From the NCBI GenBank assembly GCA_003415625.1, contig PYIU01000006.1:558001-622000 (forward strand): a stretch of DNA of 64,000 nucleotides, given 5' to 3'. The notes under the pieces were generated by a model, which was not told the origin of the DNA, ran no database searches, and saw only the letters and a list, made by a program, of their open reading frames with translations. Positions 30,545 through 44,500 of the stretch are shown here, in pieces; within the stretch, counting starts at the first letter, position 1; every line of letters starts with the position of its first letter. Source of the stretch: Aquanectria penicillioides. Its lineage: Eukaryota > Ascomycota > Sordariomycetes > Hypocreales > Nectriaceae. Both the position numbers and the translations under genes were made by a program.

Positions 30545-33500
30545 GAGAATGACATGATCTAGAACTTCGTCTTCGACTTCTTGAGCGATCGCTCTCACAA
30601 CCCGATCAGGGTGCAGGCGACTTGCCTCAACCATCCCAGCTCGGGAACCAAATCATCATGAAGACTACTACTCGGTGGTACTTGTGATAAATACGATGGT
30701 GAAGATCGTGATTTGATCAGTGTGAAAAATTGCAAATGTGTTCGATCTCTGCTGGGAATGAAGCGGTGATTGCATCAGCTTTGACGCGGAGCCGCTTCTG
30801 CCGAATCCTTCCAGTTGATGGAGAACATGCAACCCAGCAACAACAATATTGGCACTAGAATATGCCGATCAGGATGAGAGCAAAATGATTGGGGACGTCC
30901 ACACACTCCCCGGCAATCGGCAACTGTAATACTAAACCAAACGTGGTAACCCTCTTCCAATCGATCAAACCAGTTCGAAGCCTTTGGTATTGAGTCCCGT
31001 TCGGAGGAGGCTCTCCTGAGCCATCGACTAGGTCTGCAAACGGGCTCTCTCCTTTGGATGACGAAGGTTTTGGCGAGCTAAGAAGATCGGCGGATCGAGT
31101 TCCGTGTTCAATCTGGTGTGGTGCCAGCGGACAGATATATGTGCATATCATGTCTCCGCCGCTTACACCACAGCGAATCCCCTGCGACTAGGTTATGGTC
31201 GGTAATGAGGTCGTGTCTGTATCTTGTATCGAAACTTCGCACAAGACAAGCATTGGCCAGGTCAAGTTGGCAAGTCGATCCGGAAAGGTGAATGGAAGCC
31301 AAGCGGGACAGAGTGGGCTTGCCATCCAGTCTTGTACATGGTCAGGGCAAGTGGAAGGCACTTGTCTTCCGCAACAGAGAAGAAATAAGACGATGCAAAA
31401 AATGCACTCCTGAAAGAAGAGGCAAAGAAAAAAAAGTTAAAATAGATAAGATAGAAGAAAAAAACCAACAAATGAAAAATTAGCAAGGAAGTGACCTGAC
31501 CAAACTCGACAGGCCTGGTACCAAGCAACTATGTGAGACCGACCTGCAGGGTGACGAGGGACTTGGTAATTAGGGACCCATGACCGGAGCTCAGATGATC
31601 CGCCAGAACGTCATGGCGGTTCAACTTGAAGGAGACCACCTCAGGAGACGTGAGCTCGAAGTCCCGAAGTGTTGACTTCTGAACTGGCGTTTTCGCTTGC
31701 TCCAGGAGTCGGGAGTCGGGGCGGAAAGGCAGAAACCGGAACTCGAAAGAGGGTGTGAAAGGTTAGATGTATTCATAAACTCAGTCAGTAGCATAAAGAC
31801 TGGAGCAATGCTGTGGGAGAAGGGTGCGAGAAATAGGAAGCACATGGAGCCAGAGCAAAAATTGGGGAGAGGCTGGGTAAAAAGGAAGTGTGAAAAGAGG
31901 AGAGTGGTGGGCGATGGAGAGGAAGAAAAAACCAAGGACGGCAAGGTGAGGTGCGAGATACCGTCTTGGTCTAGCCAGTGAGGCGGTGCAAGCGGTACCT
32001 GTACTATCGGCTAGCCTAACTAGAGACGAGAGAGGGAGGAGGAAGGAAGCACCTGAGGAGTAATTGAGGAGGCAAGTGCTGGGTCATGACCTTCCTTGAG
32101 GAGACGGGGAGACGCCTCGCTCAGACGGCCTCTGTAGCACCCACCCATGTCCACTTGACGTTGCCCCAGAGCAAAACCCGCTACCGGCCAATCAGAACAG
32201 GACAGCGACATAACTGCAGCCAACGTCCACGCAATGGAGGCCTCCCTGCGGAGCAGCGACGGCCCATTTCATTCGGATATCGCCCGGCCGTTTTGACAGC
32301 AGCCACCAGCGGAAAACCGGAGCTGGACCTGGGTTTCCGTCTCATCTTCGTCACTGTTACAGCGGAAAGTCCCAACAAATATTTCGAGCATGGAATTCAA
32401 ATACTGGGTGGAAGATTGCTTCATTTGCGCCTGCTCCGCTCATCAGCTTCATCTCCACGGCTCCTGCGCCTTCTTTCCTCCACTCGGCGGCAGGTCGGGT
32501 CGTGTGTGTCAAGTGGGCGTCGTCACCTGCTCCAGGCAATCTGTGCGAGATACCAAGGGGGGCGGCTCCCAGGGCCTCTGACTCGCTACGGCCGCCCGAT
32601 CAGTGAGTTTAAGCTTAAATGCTGGCATCCTTGTTTGGCACCTGTGGCTTTTCGGCTACATACGCGGATGCTTGATTCAGTGTGATCTATCGGGCTCGGA
32701 ATGCTATGATTGGCTCTTGAGGTGTCACGTTTGAGGGCCACAGCCGCCTGGGAGCGTCTGTGAAGTAAAAATTTGCAGCCATCTTCAGTCCTGATCAACA
32801 CCACTGCCGCCCTCTCTACGGATTCAATAACTCCCCTAACACCATTGCAAGGTTGCCAATGTCACGCCTAGCTACAGCAGCACCGTTTTGGCTTCGCGAA
32901 GTCAAAGAAGCAACAATACGGAATGAGAAAATCCCGTATCTCTAGCTGTGTCGGACGCATTTAATGTTACACGGTGGTGGCGGTGCAATAGAGTCGTCGT
33001 CACCGCGCAGAGGACATTGATCTTGACACCAATACTACATGCAGGAGGTGCTTCGATACAAAGCCACTAGTATGTCAAAGAGAGATTAGTGTCTCCATCT
33101 GTCTACTATATTCTCGGGCTGTTCGGAACCAACAATGGTCAAGCCCAGTGTCCAAGTTCAGATTTGGATACATGGTCAAAAACGCCAACGAATGACGAGA
33201 GAGACAATGGGTGCATTTACGTACCAGAGCCCAAAGCGAGACCCCGCAGGTCTATGAACTTTATGTTTCACAGATCACATAAATTAAACCCAGCAAAATA
33301 CTCTGTGATTCGATAACTAACATGCGACTGCATAAATGTTTCTTCGGGGTCCGCGGAGACGTCTCTCTTCTGTGTATTGAACCATAGCACCTCAGCAAAA
33401 ACTGGAGGTACCCCCTTGCCGAAACAAGTGGTACTTTGGGTTCTATACTTTCAACACTGTGACATGCTTACCCTGTACCAACTCATTGAGCAATGTCGAT

Positions 33501-33735
33501 GACCCAGGAATTTTGACTTAGCCAAGCATTCGAGGCGGTGGTAGCTAGCAGTACAGTTTAACTCAGTCTGGTTGTGTTGGTAAATCGACATTGAGGCCAA
33601 TAGCCGCTCAGAGACCGTCAATTTGTCCTTGTGAATAAAGTCATCAACCTTACGGATTACTTGGGACAACAACACTCTGAACTGCGTTTGCCACATTTTG
33701 AGACTGACGGACGGGGTTGTAAAAAGCGACTTTTT

Positions 33736-33754
33736 AAAAAAAAAAAAAAAAAAA
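33736..33754 (+). repeat. A19 homopolymer
   Basis: Nineteen A residues follow TTTTT in non-coding DNA. No retroposed coding sequence could be identified upstream of it, so I do not call a retrotransposon tail. Confidence 0.8.
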
Positions 33755-34700
33755 GGGTAAGTTGTCGAAATCCCAAGGTGAATGTACCTCCCTAATCTTC
33801 GTCTTACCCAGCATGTCAGTCAATGCAGTGCCTGATTTACTTTCTTGTGATGTGAACCTAAGTTTGAGCCAGATTAGTGGAGATAGCACAGATCAATTTT
33901 GTGGACAACCGGGAATAGTGCCACGACACCTACGGGTCAAATAAAACCTACAGCAATGAAGAATGGACAATAGTCGAAGAGAAGCTAGCTCAACCTCAAC
34001 TGCGGCGGCCCACGTGCGCGCTATGGTAGGAAGGAATAACATAATCCGCGGCGGAAGGACCAAGAGCATCACATGCGATCCTCCTCCCCGCCTTGACAAT
34101 TAACACCACAATGGCATCCTCGGCCGCTAAAACTTTGACCTAAAAAACGGTCAAGTCGCTGGGAACCCGTTCCAGACCGATCACCTGTAGGGTAGCGTAC
34201 CGGACTCGAACCCCGGACCCCAACCTCGTCCGGACCTCCTCGCTCCACTCCTCCATGCACCGCCGTTAGGCATTTAGATCTTCAGTTGCAACTCCAACGG
34301 ACACGAGATATAAAAGCCAAAAACAGCTAATCGCCCAAGCCGACCTTCCAGTCCCAGTGCCAGACACCCACCGGCTCGGGCCGACGATCCCAGAATCGTG
34401 CAATCTCCGCACGCCGTCGAGTCCTACTGCTCTCGCTAGCCACCTAGAGTTCACGGTGCTCGGTGTAGAATACAGTTTGTCCGTTGGGTGAACCGGCACT
34501 CTCCCATGCTCGGGTACCGTCCTGGCATATCTTGATCAGACCAATAGTGCCGCACGTGTTCGTCCCAGCGCTGCCCGGTGGCAAGCTGGGGTTTCATGCC
34601 TTCAGGCGACTAGGGCTGTGGGCCTCGTGATTGGTGGCCGGAGCGGCCAAACACCCTTTACGGTGCTTGGATCGCTCGGTCGAGCATAGAGTTAGGGGAT

Positions 34701-34707
34701 TATAAGG
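34701..34707 (+). promoter_or_regulatory. TATA-like element upstream of the SurE gene
   Basis: TATAAGG lies about 160 bp before the start codon, which leaves room for a normal fungal 5' UTR. It is a weak consensus match and is listed as a candidate only. Confidence 0.3.
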
Positions 34708-34865
34708 ATCAACTATAGAACCACAGATAAACATAAAGGGTGTTTTCCCCCCTTTCACAACTGCCTTTCGCTTATACTATCGCAACCTCGTCAGGATCTT
34801 GTCCTAGTTTGTTTAGTCGGCCTAGCTCAAGTAGCGACACTACTTTTCGCTATCATCACGTCAAT

Positions 34866-35827
34866 ATGAGAGTTTCTGTGTCAGTTGCGCTTCTGCAGGC
34901 CCTTGCAGCCCAAGCCGTGAGGATTGTCCAGAGCAACGACGATGGCTGGGCAGAGCTCTATATCAGGTCATTTAACGATGCTTTGAACGCAGCAGGTTAC
35001 GACGTTGTCCTCTCTGCACCCGCCGAGAACAAGTCTGGCAGCAGTAAGTCCACACACCTACGCCAATTTCGTTATCCTAGAGATTCTTAAGCTCACAAAC
35101 TTCAACAGGCTCCAAGGACGAGGAGCCCACCTCCCGCACAGAGGCGTGCGAGTACAGCAGCTGCCCTGCTAACAGCGGCCCTGTTGGCTCCAACACTACT
35201 CGCCCTGACCTGCACTGGGTCAACTCGTACCCTGTGACCTCCATTAGATATGGGATCGACACTTTCGGCCCTCAACTCTGGGATGGCGCGAAGCCTGAAC
35301 TGGCTGTGACCGGTCCCAACGTCGGAACCAACCTCTGGCTTCAGGTTCCCTTCTCTGGAACCGTCGGTGCCGCCACCTACGCCGCTCACACGGCTGGTAT
35401 CCCTGCCATTGCCTTCTCTGGTGCGTCCTCTGGCAATCTCGCATGGAACACCTCTCCCGTGCCGGCTCGCAGCACTGTCTACGCCGAGCTGGCTACCACG
35501 CTGGTCAAGAAGATTATCAGCTCAGGAACGCCCTACCTCCCTGACGATGTTTTCCTGAACGTCAACTTTCCCAAGGTCGAGGATTCGTGCACCAAGGCCT
35601 CCGACTTCAAGTGGGTTCTGAGCCGTATCAACCCCGGTACTTTCTCGGCCCCTGATGTCGAGTGGTGTGGTAGCGAGCGTCTACCGACCGAGACGGATGT
35701 TATTCTTAGCGGCGGCTGCCATATTTCCGTCAGCATTGGCGACGCATCGGACAAGACCACCGTCAATGATGATAGACAGGATACCGTTCTGGCCAAGCTG
35801 AAGGACATGCTCGTGTGCCTTGACTAG
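34866..35827 (+). CDS. SurE-type 5'/3'-nucleotidase (acid phosphatase), secreted form
   Basis: Exons 34866-35043 and 35109-35827, with a 65-nt intron (donor GTAAGT, acceptor CAACAG); 298 residues. It starts MRVSVSVALLQALAAQA, a short signal peptide-like segment, followed by VRIVQSNDDGW. The NDDG motif supplies the metal-binding aspartates of the SurE fold. GPNVGTN and SGTVGAATYAA match the other conserved SurE blocks. SurE enzymes hydrolyse nucleoside monophosphates and other phosphate esters with a divalent metal. Fungal members with a leader are annotated as acid phosphatases and are likely secreted or vacuolar. Six or so Cys in the mature part would suit disulphides outside the cytosol. 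Substrate preference cannot be read from sequence. Confidence 0.9.
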
Positions 35828-36259
35828 AGAGTAATAAGAGATGGTAATGATGAATAATTTCTTGTCAAGACGTCATGTGTATATCATCTCATTCATGTCG
35901 TAAATATAAATCAACGAAACACATAATGCTTTTTTTTCGCGATTAAATTGGGGGGTTAGTTTCATTCTGGATCCTGCCATTGACTGGTGCATTGTGGATA
36001 ATCTCGTAGAAACAACGCTTGGCCTTCTAGACTTCTTGAGTGGTTGTAGAGTGCTTGGTGGGGCACTTGGCACCGGTAAGGTAGTACGGACTACCTAAGT
36101 ACCCTGAGAATTTGGGGGGTTCTTATCGATAACGACATGAATTTGACACCTTACCTTTCAGGCCACTAGTCAAACCCATCAGACTTCACTTTTTGCGCCT
36201 GTCGAGGATTCCTAGGCTTGGTCTGGTCCACTCCCAGGAGCTCTCAATTCCCACACATC
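35828..36259. other. Intergenic region between SurE and uL1m
   Basis: SurE 3' region and the ribosomal protein promoter. It includes CTACCTAAGTACC at 36091. No gene is seen. Confidence 0.6.
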
Positions 36260-37268
36260 ATGGCGCCACTCGACCGCTGCTTGGCCTCAATGGCCAGGCT
36301 GTCCCTCATGCAGGCTCCCCGACCGGCAATCCCCTCGATACCCCGATTCCTCGCCCCGGCTGCCGTTCAGACTCGACAGGCTTCGGTCGTCCGCATCAGG
36401 AAGACCAAGAAGAAGAGGAGTGTCCCCAAGGATTTCAAGCGCCACAACCTCTCCAAGCGCGACTTCCCCCAATTCTCTCTCTGCGAGGCTATGAGGTTCG
36501 TCACAGATCCCCAATGATCAAGGGAATAGAGGGCTCAATTCGAGAATGGTCAACCTGGGCAATTGAGACGGATAGATTTTGCTAACTCTGGCACCACTTT
36601 GCAGAATCCTCCGCGCAGCCGAAGTTGGCCAACCTCCCGCCTCTGTCAAGTACGAGCTGCACATCAACCTCAAGACTGCCCGAAACGGCCCCGTCATCCG
36701 CAACAGCGTCCGTCTCCCACACCCCGTCCAGAGCGAATGGCAGATTGCTGTCGTGTGCCCTGAAGGCAGCGATATTGCCCGTGAGGCCACGGCCGCTGGC
36801 GCTGTTGCCGTTGGGGAAGAGACTCTCTTCGAAGCCATCCGCCAGGAGAAGGTCGAGTTTGACCGCCTCATCTGCCACGAGTCCAGCGAGAAGGCCCTCC
36901 TCAAGGCCGGCCTCGGTAGGATCCTTGGCCCCAAGGGCCTGATGCCTAGCAAGCGCACACGCACCGTCGTCCCCGATGTTGTTCGTTCTATGCGTGACTC
37001 TGCCGGCGCTGCCGACTACCGTGAGCGTCAGGGTGTCATCCGATTGGCCATTGGCCAGCTTGGATACACTCCCGATCAGCTCAAGGCTAACATCAAGGTC
37101 GTTCTGACCAAGGTCAGGTCTGAGGCAGCTGAGATCTCGGAGGAAGTGCCCAAGGAGGTGTCCGAGGTGATTCTGAGTACGTCCCACGGCCCGGGTCTGA
37201 GCTTGAGTGGAAAGTTGCGGGATACCGACGAGAAAATTACCCCTGAGGCGCTGTCGAACATCATGTAA
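36260..37268 (+). CDS. MRPL1: Mitochondrial large-subunit ribosomal protein uL1m
   Basis: Exons 36260-36495 and 36605-37268, with a 109-nt intron (donor GTTCGT, acceptor TTTGCAG); 299 residues. The first 45 residues are basic and Ser/Ala-rich without acids beyond one Asp, as in a mitochondrial presequence. Then come KRDFPQFSLCEAMRILRAAEVG and the L1 fold. The L1 signature region is visible as LICHESSEKALLKAGLGRI and LGPKGLMPSKRTRTVV. uL1 forms the mobile L1 stalk by the ribosomal E site. The donor GTTCGT is non-consensus but the join is exact (M-R-I-L-R). Presence in mitochondria is inferred from the presequence and from family resemblance to fungal MRPL1 rather than to cytosolic RPL10A. Confidence 0.93.
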
Positions 37269-40200
37269 AAGTATAACAAAGCGAATTTTGTACGTGGGAG
37301 TTTGGACATGTTTGTTAGAAGGATTGTACTATGTCTCCACTACCTACCTAGTGGATCATATAGAAGCGGGCTACGCTGGGCTTGTAGATAACACCCTCTC
37401 ACCATTTGCTAACGTAAATTTTACAATGCAAAGAATTTGATCCAAAAAAAAGGATAGAAATCGCGTTACCATGAGGCCCCTCTGTCTCTATCAATAACTA
37501 GCCATTCTTTAATTCGAACTGCGGCCTACTCCTCGCCAGGATAAAAGCGAACTCGATATCCGAGCGGGCTGAGGATAAGAAATCGGCCATGTTGTTTCTT
37601 TCAGATGGGTCGCAGCCTTACGCTGTTATTGTAGCTGATGAGGTTCTCATGTTGAGGAAAAAAACAATCATTTTGAGATGCAGTACTGAAGTATATACAT
37701 GGAAGGGGAGAGAGCTGTTGCTATGGGTAACTTTTCGTATTTCATCAAACCATTAAGAACCAAAAATTTCTTTGGCAAATCAGGACTTTAATGGGAGCAA
37801 GGTTCGTGCTACCGGACGACTCTGATACTCAATCGTCAAGTTGCTGGGGATGCCTTGACTGCGAAACTTCTTCCGAAGCATAGCCAAAAAGGCCATGCTT
37901 CTGAAAATCGTGGCATCTATGGATTCTCGGTATGCGATAGATGAGAATTCCATTACGGACTCTCTAGTTTCCCCAAGAGGAGACGCAGAAACCTCTAGCA
38001 AAGCCTTATTGGCTTGTGTTGGCAAAGGGAAGATTGGATACATTGGAGATGTAAACGTCGAAGAAGGGTCTGGAAGATTTGTGATTGCTTTGTGTAGCCT
38101 GTTAGAGAATGAAACCGGGAAATAACTGTCTTTATCTGTGAAAAGAAGAAATGCCGGAAAAAGAGATTCAACAATGTCCATCCATTCTAGGACATCATCT
38201 TGATGGTTGGATATATATCATAATCATCAAGACACGCAGGCATCATAACAGTACTCTTGAATATAGAAGAAAGAAGCATCTGCAAGAATTTTTTTTTCGC
38301 TCTCGACGACTAGGATTTAAAAGCAGTTCAATTCGAATATAGGTGAGGTCAACCACTTCTCAGGGTGATTGATTTGCCATCATTTACCTCATTCGCTGTT
38401 CTTGTCCCCACTCTACAACTCATCTTCCCAGAGAAAGGAGATGTAACAACTACTCAATCACTTTTCCAAACTCCGGCTTGTGGATTTCCACATATCCTTC
38501 GTTTCTCAATGTCTGCCTGATCATTCGTCATCCTTCATAATTCGTCGCATTGATCTGCACCCGAACTTCAACCCTGCCATGAATATACTTGACTGAGGGG
38601 TGACTGTGTTTAAGGCATCAATCAAAGCAGGACTGAGTCAAGCGCATTTTGGTGGGGAGACTTTATTCGCACAAATCTGAGAGAGGCTTGCACAAATATT
38701 TGATCGGTAGCCACAGGGAGATCAGAGTATTCCTCCGACATACCACTCACAACCATCGCCAAAAGCCTTGATATTGTCCAAAGCTGATCTCAAATTCTGG
38801 CTTTTCTTCCATTTTCTCAATGAATTGATCCCTAGCATAACCCATGATTTTGATAGGGTATGTTGGCGGGGGATCCAATCTGAAATGACAGTAAGGGTTG
38901 TAGTTTAAGATCAGTTCGATCCCTCGAGTCAAATAATAAGCCAGTTGCTCAGACACGTCAGTAGATATATGTAGCTTAACTAGGTTTTACTGGAATGTCT
39001 GTTCTGTATCAGGCACACTTCTTCGCGTCTATGTGGTGACAGAGATGACCTACCAGAAAGGATCCTTGTATTTCCTTCTCCCCTGTACTCATATGTAGTG
39101 ATACATCTGGAACAATCGGTCAATTTGTCGCGTGCGCCAGAGCGGGATATGCTAGGGACTGGCGTAAGGGAGGAGATGGACTGGCGAATCACTGGAGAAC
39201 CCATAAAAGGAAGAGTCAAGGGTCAGTTTCACAGGAGGCTAGAGATTGATCTCACAACTATCGACCCCGGAACCGCGCTATACATGCTAATTAATGGCTC
39301 TACAGATCCATTCACTCTTCTCATCATCAAGGCTAGCACACAATTTTGGTAGAATTGACAAACTAGACCTATCATTTGGGCTTGTCATTATTTCAGGGAC
39401 ATATAAATGTCGGAAACATTTATCTCAACGCAGGAAGCGACTTATTGTACTGCACAGTAGTCATGAGTGTTTGGCATGTCCTTCCGACTGCCCTCCGAAT
39501 AATGGATGCTCTGATGAGAGATGAAGCAGAGTTTGCCCCAGATTCTGCTGGGGTGTGAAAAGGCTCGCGTAAATGCAATAACTTACCTGAGTAAACCTAA
39601 CAACAAAACTGTCAGATAATGGATGCCCAGCTCATTGTGCCTGATCATGGGGACCCCGTAGAAATTAGCTTTAGAAACAGTTCAGGTCAGTTGAGAACGG
39701 GCGAAGGATGGAGTGATGAAATGAAGAGTCCAATTAAAAAAAGAAATCCGCCTTGAAGCTTACGAGCCGCCTAATCTGGGAATGTGCTTGGTCAAAACAA
39801 CCATCAAACGCTAGGATCTGGCCCTGAGATGGATTTAGAATGGCAGAGTGCCGGGAAACAATATCGAACGGCTCCTTCATCATAATATTCGAAACATCAA
39901 AGCTATCAATATTAGTAGAGGTAGCACTATTTGATGTAAATAGATTGATCGCTCTGGAGCCGTAAAATCCGACCGGTTAATTGAGAGATCCCGAACAGGA
40001 TGAACTATACCGTTGAACTCCTTGCGTCGATTTCGGCATCATCCAATCGATAGGAGAACAAAAAAAAAAATCAGCTGTCATGCAACATCTTGTGATCAAC
40101 ACGTTGGAGAAGACACCTGGGCCGTAGCTGCTGAGCTCACCTTCAACGAGTCGGAGGGCGTTCGGGGCGATTGACATGGGTAAGATATTCAAGATTTGGT

Positions 40201-41500
40201 GTGAGAAGTTGTACTTCGGCATCGATCAAAATGAAGAGACCAAGAAGAAGCGTGCTAGATTGAACCACTCTGGTCCTGAACCTGACGAAGATGGATTCGT
40301 CACTGAGCTGTTGCAGAGGATGCTTCTAAGGCAACGAAGAAGAGGGTAGCTGAGCTTGTCGAGAATGTAGCAGATCAAACATTTGAAACCAATATACATG
40401 TTGTCTTCATCGTAGCTCTAATTAGAACTGGGTGGTACTCCAAGAACTTGGTAGCTGCGTTAGAGCATGTGTTCTTCTTGCACTTCGGGAAATTGTACAT
40501 GTGACAATGGGCTCACATATTTCCAGAAAGAAGTACCGTCGCATTCGTTGAAGAATTTGGGCGTGAATCGGAGATGAAGAGATCTTGTTACCCCGAACAT
40601 CGGCTGACAATTTATGTTCGCCACCACCGGGCTGGCCTCTCAGTTGGTATTTCAAGAGGCTAATTAGACACTGATTATTTAATAATGCTGATGATCAAAT
40701 AATTGTAGTGCACTTAGTGTTAAATATTTGCTTATTCTTACTGTTAGAATCAGGAGCTTCCAATGCAAGGCATCCTCGTAGAAGTGGAAGCACCTTGGCC
40801 CTGTTTCCTTATTTGCGTAAAATACCCGGTCCGCACGAAAAGAACGATCTTTGGTAGCGAGAAAATGTGCATGAAAAGTACGGTTCAGGCCGAGAGTGAA
40901 ACTCACCGACCATGCCTCTCTGAGAAAGGATCAAGTACAGACGCAACAGCGGGATTAGCTGGGCGACTGACAAACAGGCCAAAAGGCATTTGACTACACT
41001 ATTGGACATCCCTAGAGGCCGCCAAAGTGACCTCAATTCGGTAGTCTGTCGATCCCCGTATCAGGTTCTTGATTGGGCGGCCACACTCCATCTCAGTCAC
41101 GCTGTAGGCTGACATTGGAAAATGTTACTTCACGACGTGAAATCGTCATTATCAAGGAAGCCTTTCGAATATGAGAAGAATCGATCCTTTCCCATATGGC
41201 CCAGAGTCCGAACTGTGGCAAGATTCTTTGACCGCTAAATGGCATTGTTGTTTGCTTTGGGCTAGTCAAGATCCATGTCCACGTGGTAAACTCTCGGGAA
41301 GTAAACCTTTGAATGGACCAGCGATTTTGGAGTGGATTTCGAATACTTAAAAATACATTTCATGGGGTTCCTTGAGAAGTTTATCGGGCAGTTGAGAGGC
41401 TTTAATCATGGTTCGCTGCTAGGTTCAATGTTTGTCAAGGTTCACTGTCATCTCACGGGTCGGGGATGAGTGGGAAGTGGGAACCTCCGCTCGGGCAGTT
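37269..41500. other. AT-richer region with fragmentary ORFs, no supported gene
   Basis: Only short, unlinked frames are seen. A 133-codon minus frame (38181-37780) and a 58-codon plus frame (40176-40349, starting MGKIFKIWCEKLYFGIDQ) look less random than their surroundings but match no family I know. I could not chain neighbours by splice sites. Relics of a gene or of a mutated repeat are possible. Confidence 0.4.
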
Positions 41501-44500
41501 CCTTTTCAGCTCCTTGTAGTCTGGTTCAAGACTGGGTCCAGACTCTCTGGAACAGGAGCTTAGTTCCGTTTGGTCAGAGTGGAAGGTTGATGGAGACAGG
41601 GTGAGTGCAGACACGGATCACGGCTGGCGGCTGCAGCCGAGGACCCAGATGACCAAAACCAAAGCCTCGTTCGCATGGCGCTGGGCCGTTTGGGTTGGCT
41701 GGTGAAAGGTTTCGAGAGATTTCCAACCCAGTGGACAATCACAGACTGGGGCGTCCAAGCCAAGACCGTGGCGAGGAGGAAAGGCGAAATCAAAGCCAAA
41801 CAAGGGAGGTGACTTGCCGGCGGGTGCCGCTCGGGGCGGGATTGTTACCGTTCCAACAATGCAGGCCCGTCCCCCCGATACAAGGGGAGATGCAATGTGA
41901 TAGCCAGATTATGTGGTAATGGATGGCTACGCTACGAACCCTCCATGAGGAAGAGGATGCGAAGGCTGGCTGGGACGAGATAGACGGATGCCCGGAAGTC
42001 GGTCAGCATGGGAAGCCGAGATCCGGGACAGATGACTGGCAGGTGCTCTCAGAGGAAAAAAAAAGCCAGTCTGAAAGATAGCGAGATATTCACAGAGGGC
42101 ATGTACTAAACTCCAAGGAAGTACGATTCCCGAGGTTATAGAAAACGTGAGCACACCACTACGGCAACACGACGAGCCAGCGAGGTGGACGCAGAGGGGG
42201 ATGGGTTGATAATATCCCGGGAGTCGGTACGGTCATCGGCCAATGACGCAGTTGGTGCAAGGTCTGGGTGGGGGAAAGTGGTACTTTGTGGAGCGACCCG
42301 GCGATTGCCTGCCAACTAACATGCTTCGGTTGGTCGCGAGGTGGGAGGTTCTTGCCCCAACGTGGGCTTCGGGTCGTCGGCGAACCGACAGCGCGGGACT
42401 ATTACCGTACTCAGGCCACGGGGCGCTGAGGAGAGAGGAACCGGCTGTACGTACGGTAACGTACCGCTTCTTTGGCGCCAGGCATAAAGCCTAATCTTGC
42501 CACAATCAATGTTGTTATTTAACTCAGGTCACCTTGCCCATGGCGCGCACCGAAGCTTGACAGGGCTCGGCCCCGGAAAATGGGCGCCGCTTCTTGGTGC
42601 GAGCCCGTTTTCATTGGCATCCCCAGATTTTGTATCTTGCACGGCACTGTACCTCAAGCAACCTGCCAATGGTCACTGGATCTGGAAGCGTTGGTGTGAG
42701 CATCACCAACGAGATCGATCATCGCCTCACGAGGGAAACAGGAGGGGCGGAATATTGCGGGGCGGACAGCCAATTCGATGGAGTAGGAGAGCCCCCAGCT
42801 TGAGCTGGGGGAGGGAGCGAGATCGATTATAAATGTTGCGCGACATTTGACCATGTACATGATGCGGTTACTATTTGGGTGGGTGGGTTTGCTTGTGGTT
42901 GCGGTGTCTACGTGGACAGGCGTCAAGATAGGGGCTGGGCCAGGCCATGGCGGCTGATGGACTAACGGCGGGATTGGCTTGAGCCTGCTAAGAGTAAAAA
43001 TTTGCGTCTATGACAGACGACATCGACCCGGTAGTGCAACGGCAATGTGGTGATACATAGCTCGTGGGTCCGTCGGGCGGTGAGCCACACCAGGGGGATT
43101 TGTTGACTTGGGGCTGACTCGCCGGCTCATAGCAGATCTAGATCGATTGCAACAGGATTGCATTCGAGCAAGAACGGACATAGTTCTCAACAGAGGTGGC
43201 GTCGCTTTGCCGCTCATCCGCTAGTGGTCTTCAAGGTCGGAACACTTCGCACGCAAGCGCGCAACAGCAAAAACCATAATGCAGCTGTCTGCAGCCGCAC
43301 CTGCACCTACGCATGTACATGAATGCCACTAACATCCAAGGTCCTGAAATTCGGGCCAAGGTTGAAGACGACCGAAAAACGCATCCCCCTTGTCCACTTG
43401 GCAGGAATCTAGCTTAGCCTATGAGAAGTGGCATTGATCTCTTGCCAAGCGGGCATGGGAGGGGCTTCAGCGGCCCACACCAAGCAACGTCGCCCTTGTT
43501 CCATACGTTTTCTACTCGGGTCAGGTGCAGGGAAAAACGCTAATTTGGTAGGCCTGCCTGCACTTCGTGCTCCGTGCCGAGTAGCATGATGGACGAGCAT
43601 CGTCAGCACTCGGAGGGATGGGCATGAACTGACGATGAAACTGCTGGCGACAGCGAAGTGCCGTCCCCCTTCCCCCCCCCGTGAATCCAGACTGCTTCCC
43701 GCGGTGTGATGCCGGCACATGTCTACATGCCCAGATAGGACAAACCTCAGACAGCACAGCCCCTCTTTGATAATATCATGAACTTTGTGCGTCTGCCCGT
43801 CATCTTGCAGTGAGGCCCTGGTGGTGTCAATCGCCCCCGTGAGCGGGGCCTTACGGGACTGGCGTAGTGGAGCTGTTTCCCCCAGAGACCCCGCCAGCTC
43901 AGCACAGCGCCCCCCTACCATGCGGATAGAACCTGCCCGCCCAAGGGAAAGCAGCTCAGGCAAGGCAGGTACCTACAGCAGGTACCTCCTCCGGCATAGC
44001 ACCGCGGGATAGGACCAGCTGTGACTGGCCCATCTCAGCACCTCATGGAGGCAAGAGGCAAGAGGCATGCACTACGCCATAGGTACCTTGCCTTCCGTGC
44101 CCAGTGCCCCGTACCCAGGGTCCCCGTGCCCCGTGCCGGTGCGCCAGTGAATGCCAGCGCCAGCGTCATCAAAAGACAGGGCATGGCAGGCGTGTGGTTG
44201 ACCACACCTTCTCCTCCAACTGCGCCGCGCCTGCCAAGTACTGCACCGGCCGGTCCCTGTTGGCATTCCGGTCCCGATTTTCCCACCACCCACCTACGCC
44301 AACTTTGACTCGCATCCACCACCCATCACCGTCTATCGCCTCTCTCCAACCATCCGCCGAACAATCCTGCCTCTCTTTTGTTCCCTTCACTTCTCTCTCC
44401 CTCACCGACCGCTCCATGGCCCTCGTCGAGGTCCCTCTCGGTGGATTGCTCTTGCTCCTCGTCTCCGGCTCCGGCTCCGGCTACGGCTACTGCCCCGGGT

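Larger units (their letters stand above)
30381..34865. other. 4.5-kb intergenic region, no supported gene
   Basis: ORFs of 60-200 codons occur (for example 32086-32685 plus and 33451-33696 minus) but show no family signature and no convincing exon chain. A17- to A19-class homopolymers occur. A TATAAAAG lies at 34309-34316, far upstream of the SurE start, and TATAAGG lies at 34701-34707, closer to it. Degenerate repeat or pseudogene DNA is possible but not demonstrated. Confidence 0.45.

Noticed and set aside
32086..32685. Plus-strand ORF of 199 codons
   Set aside because: No recognisable motif, an Arg/Leu/Ser-biased translation and no flanking exons. Not enough to call a gene.
33736..33754. 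Poly(A) tail of a non-LTR element or retrogene
   Set aside because: No reverse-transcriptase or gene-derived sequence, and no target-site duplication that I could see, next to the A19 run.
34193..34232. Perfect tRNA B-box-like GGTTCGAGTCC on the minus strand
   Set aside because: The flanking bases cannot form a T stem plus a seven-base acceptor stem, and no partner for ACGCTAC exists upstream at tRNA distance. There is no plausible anticodon arm.
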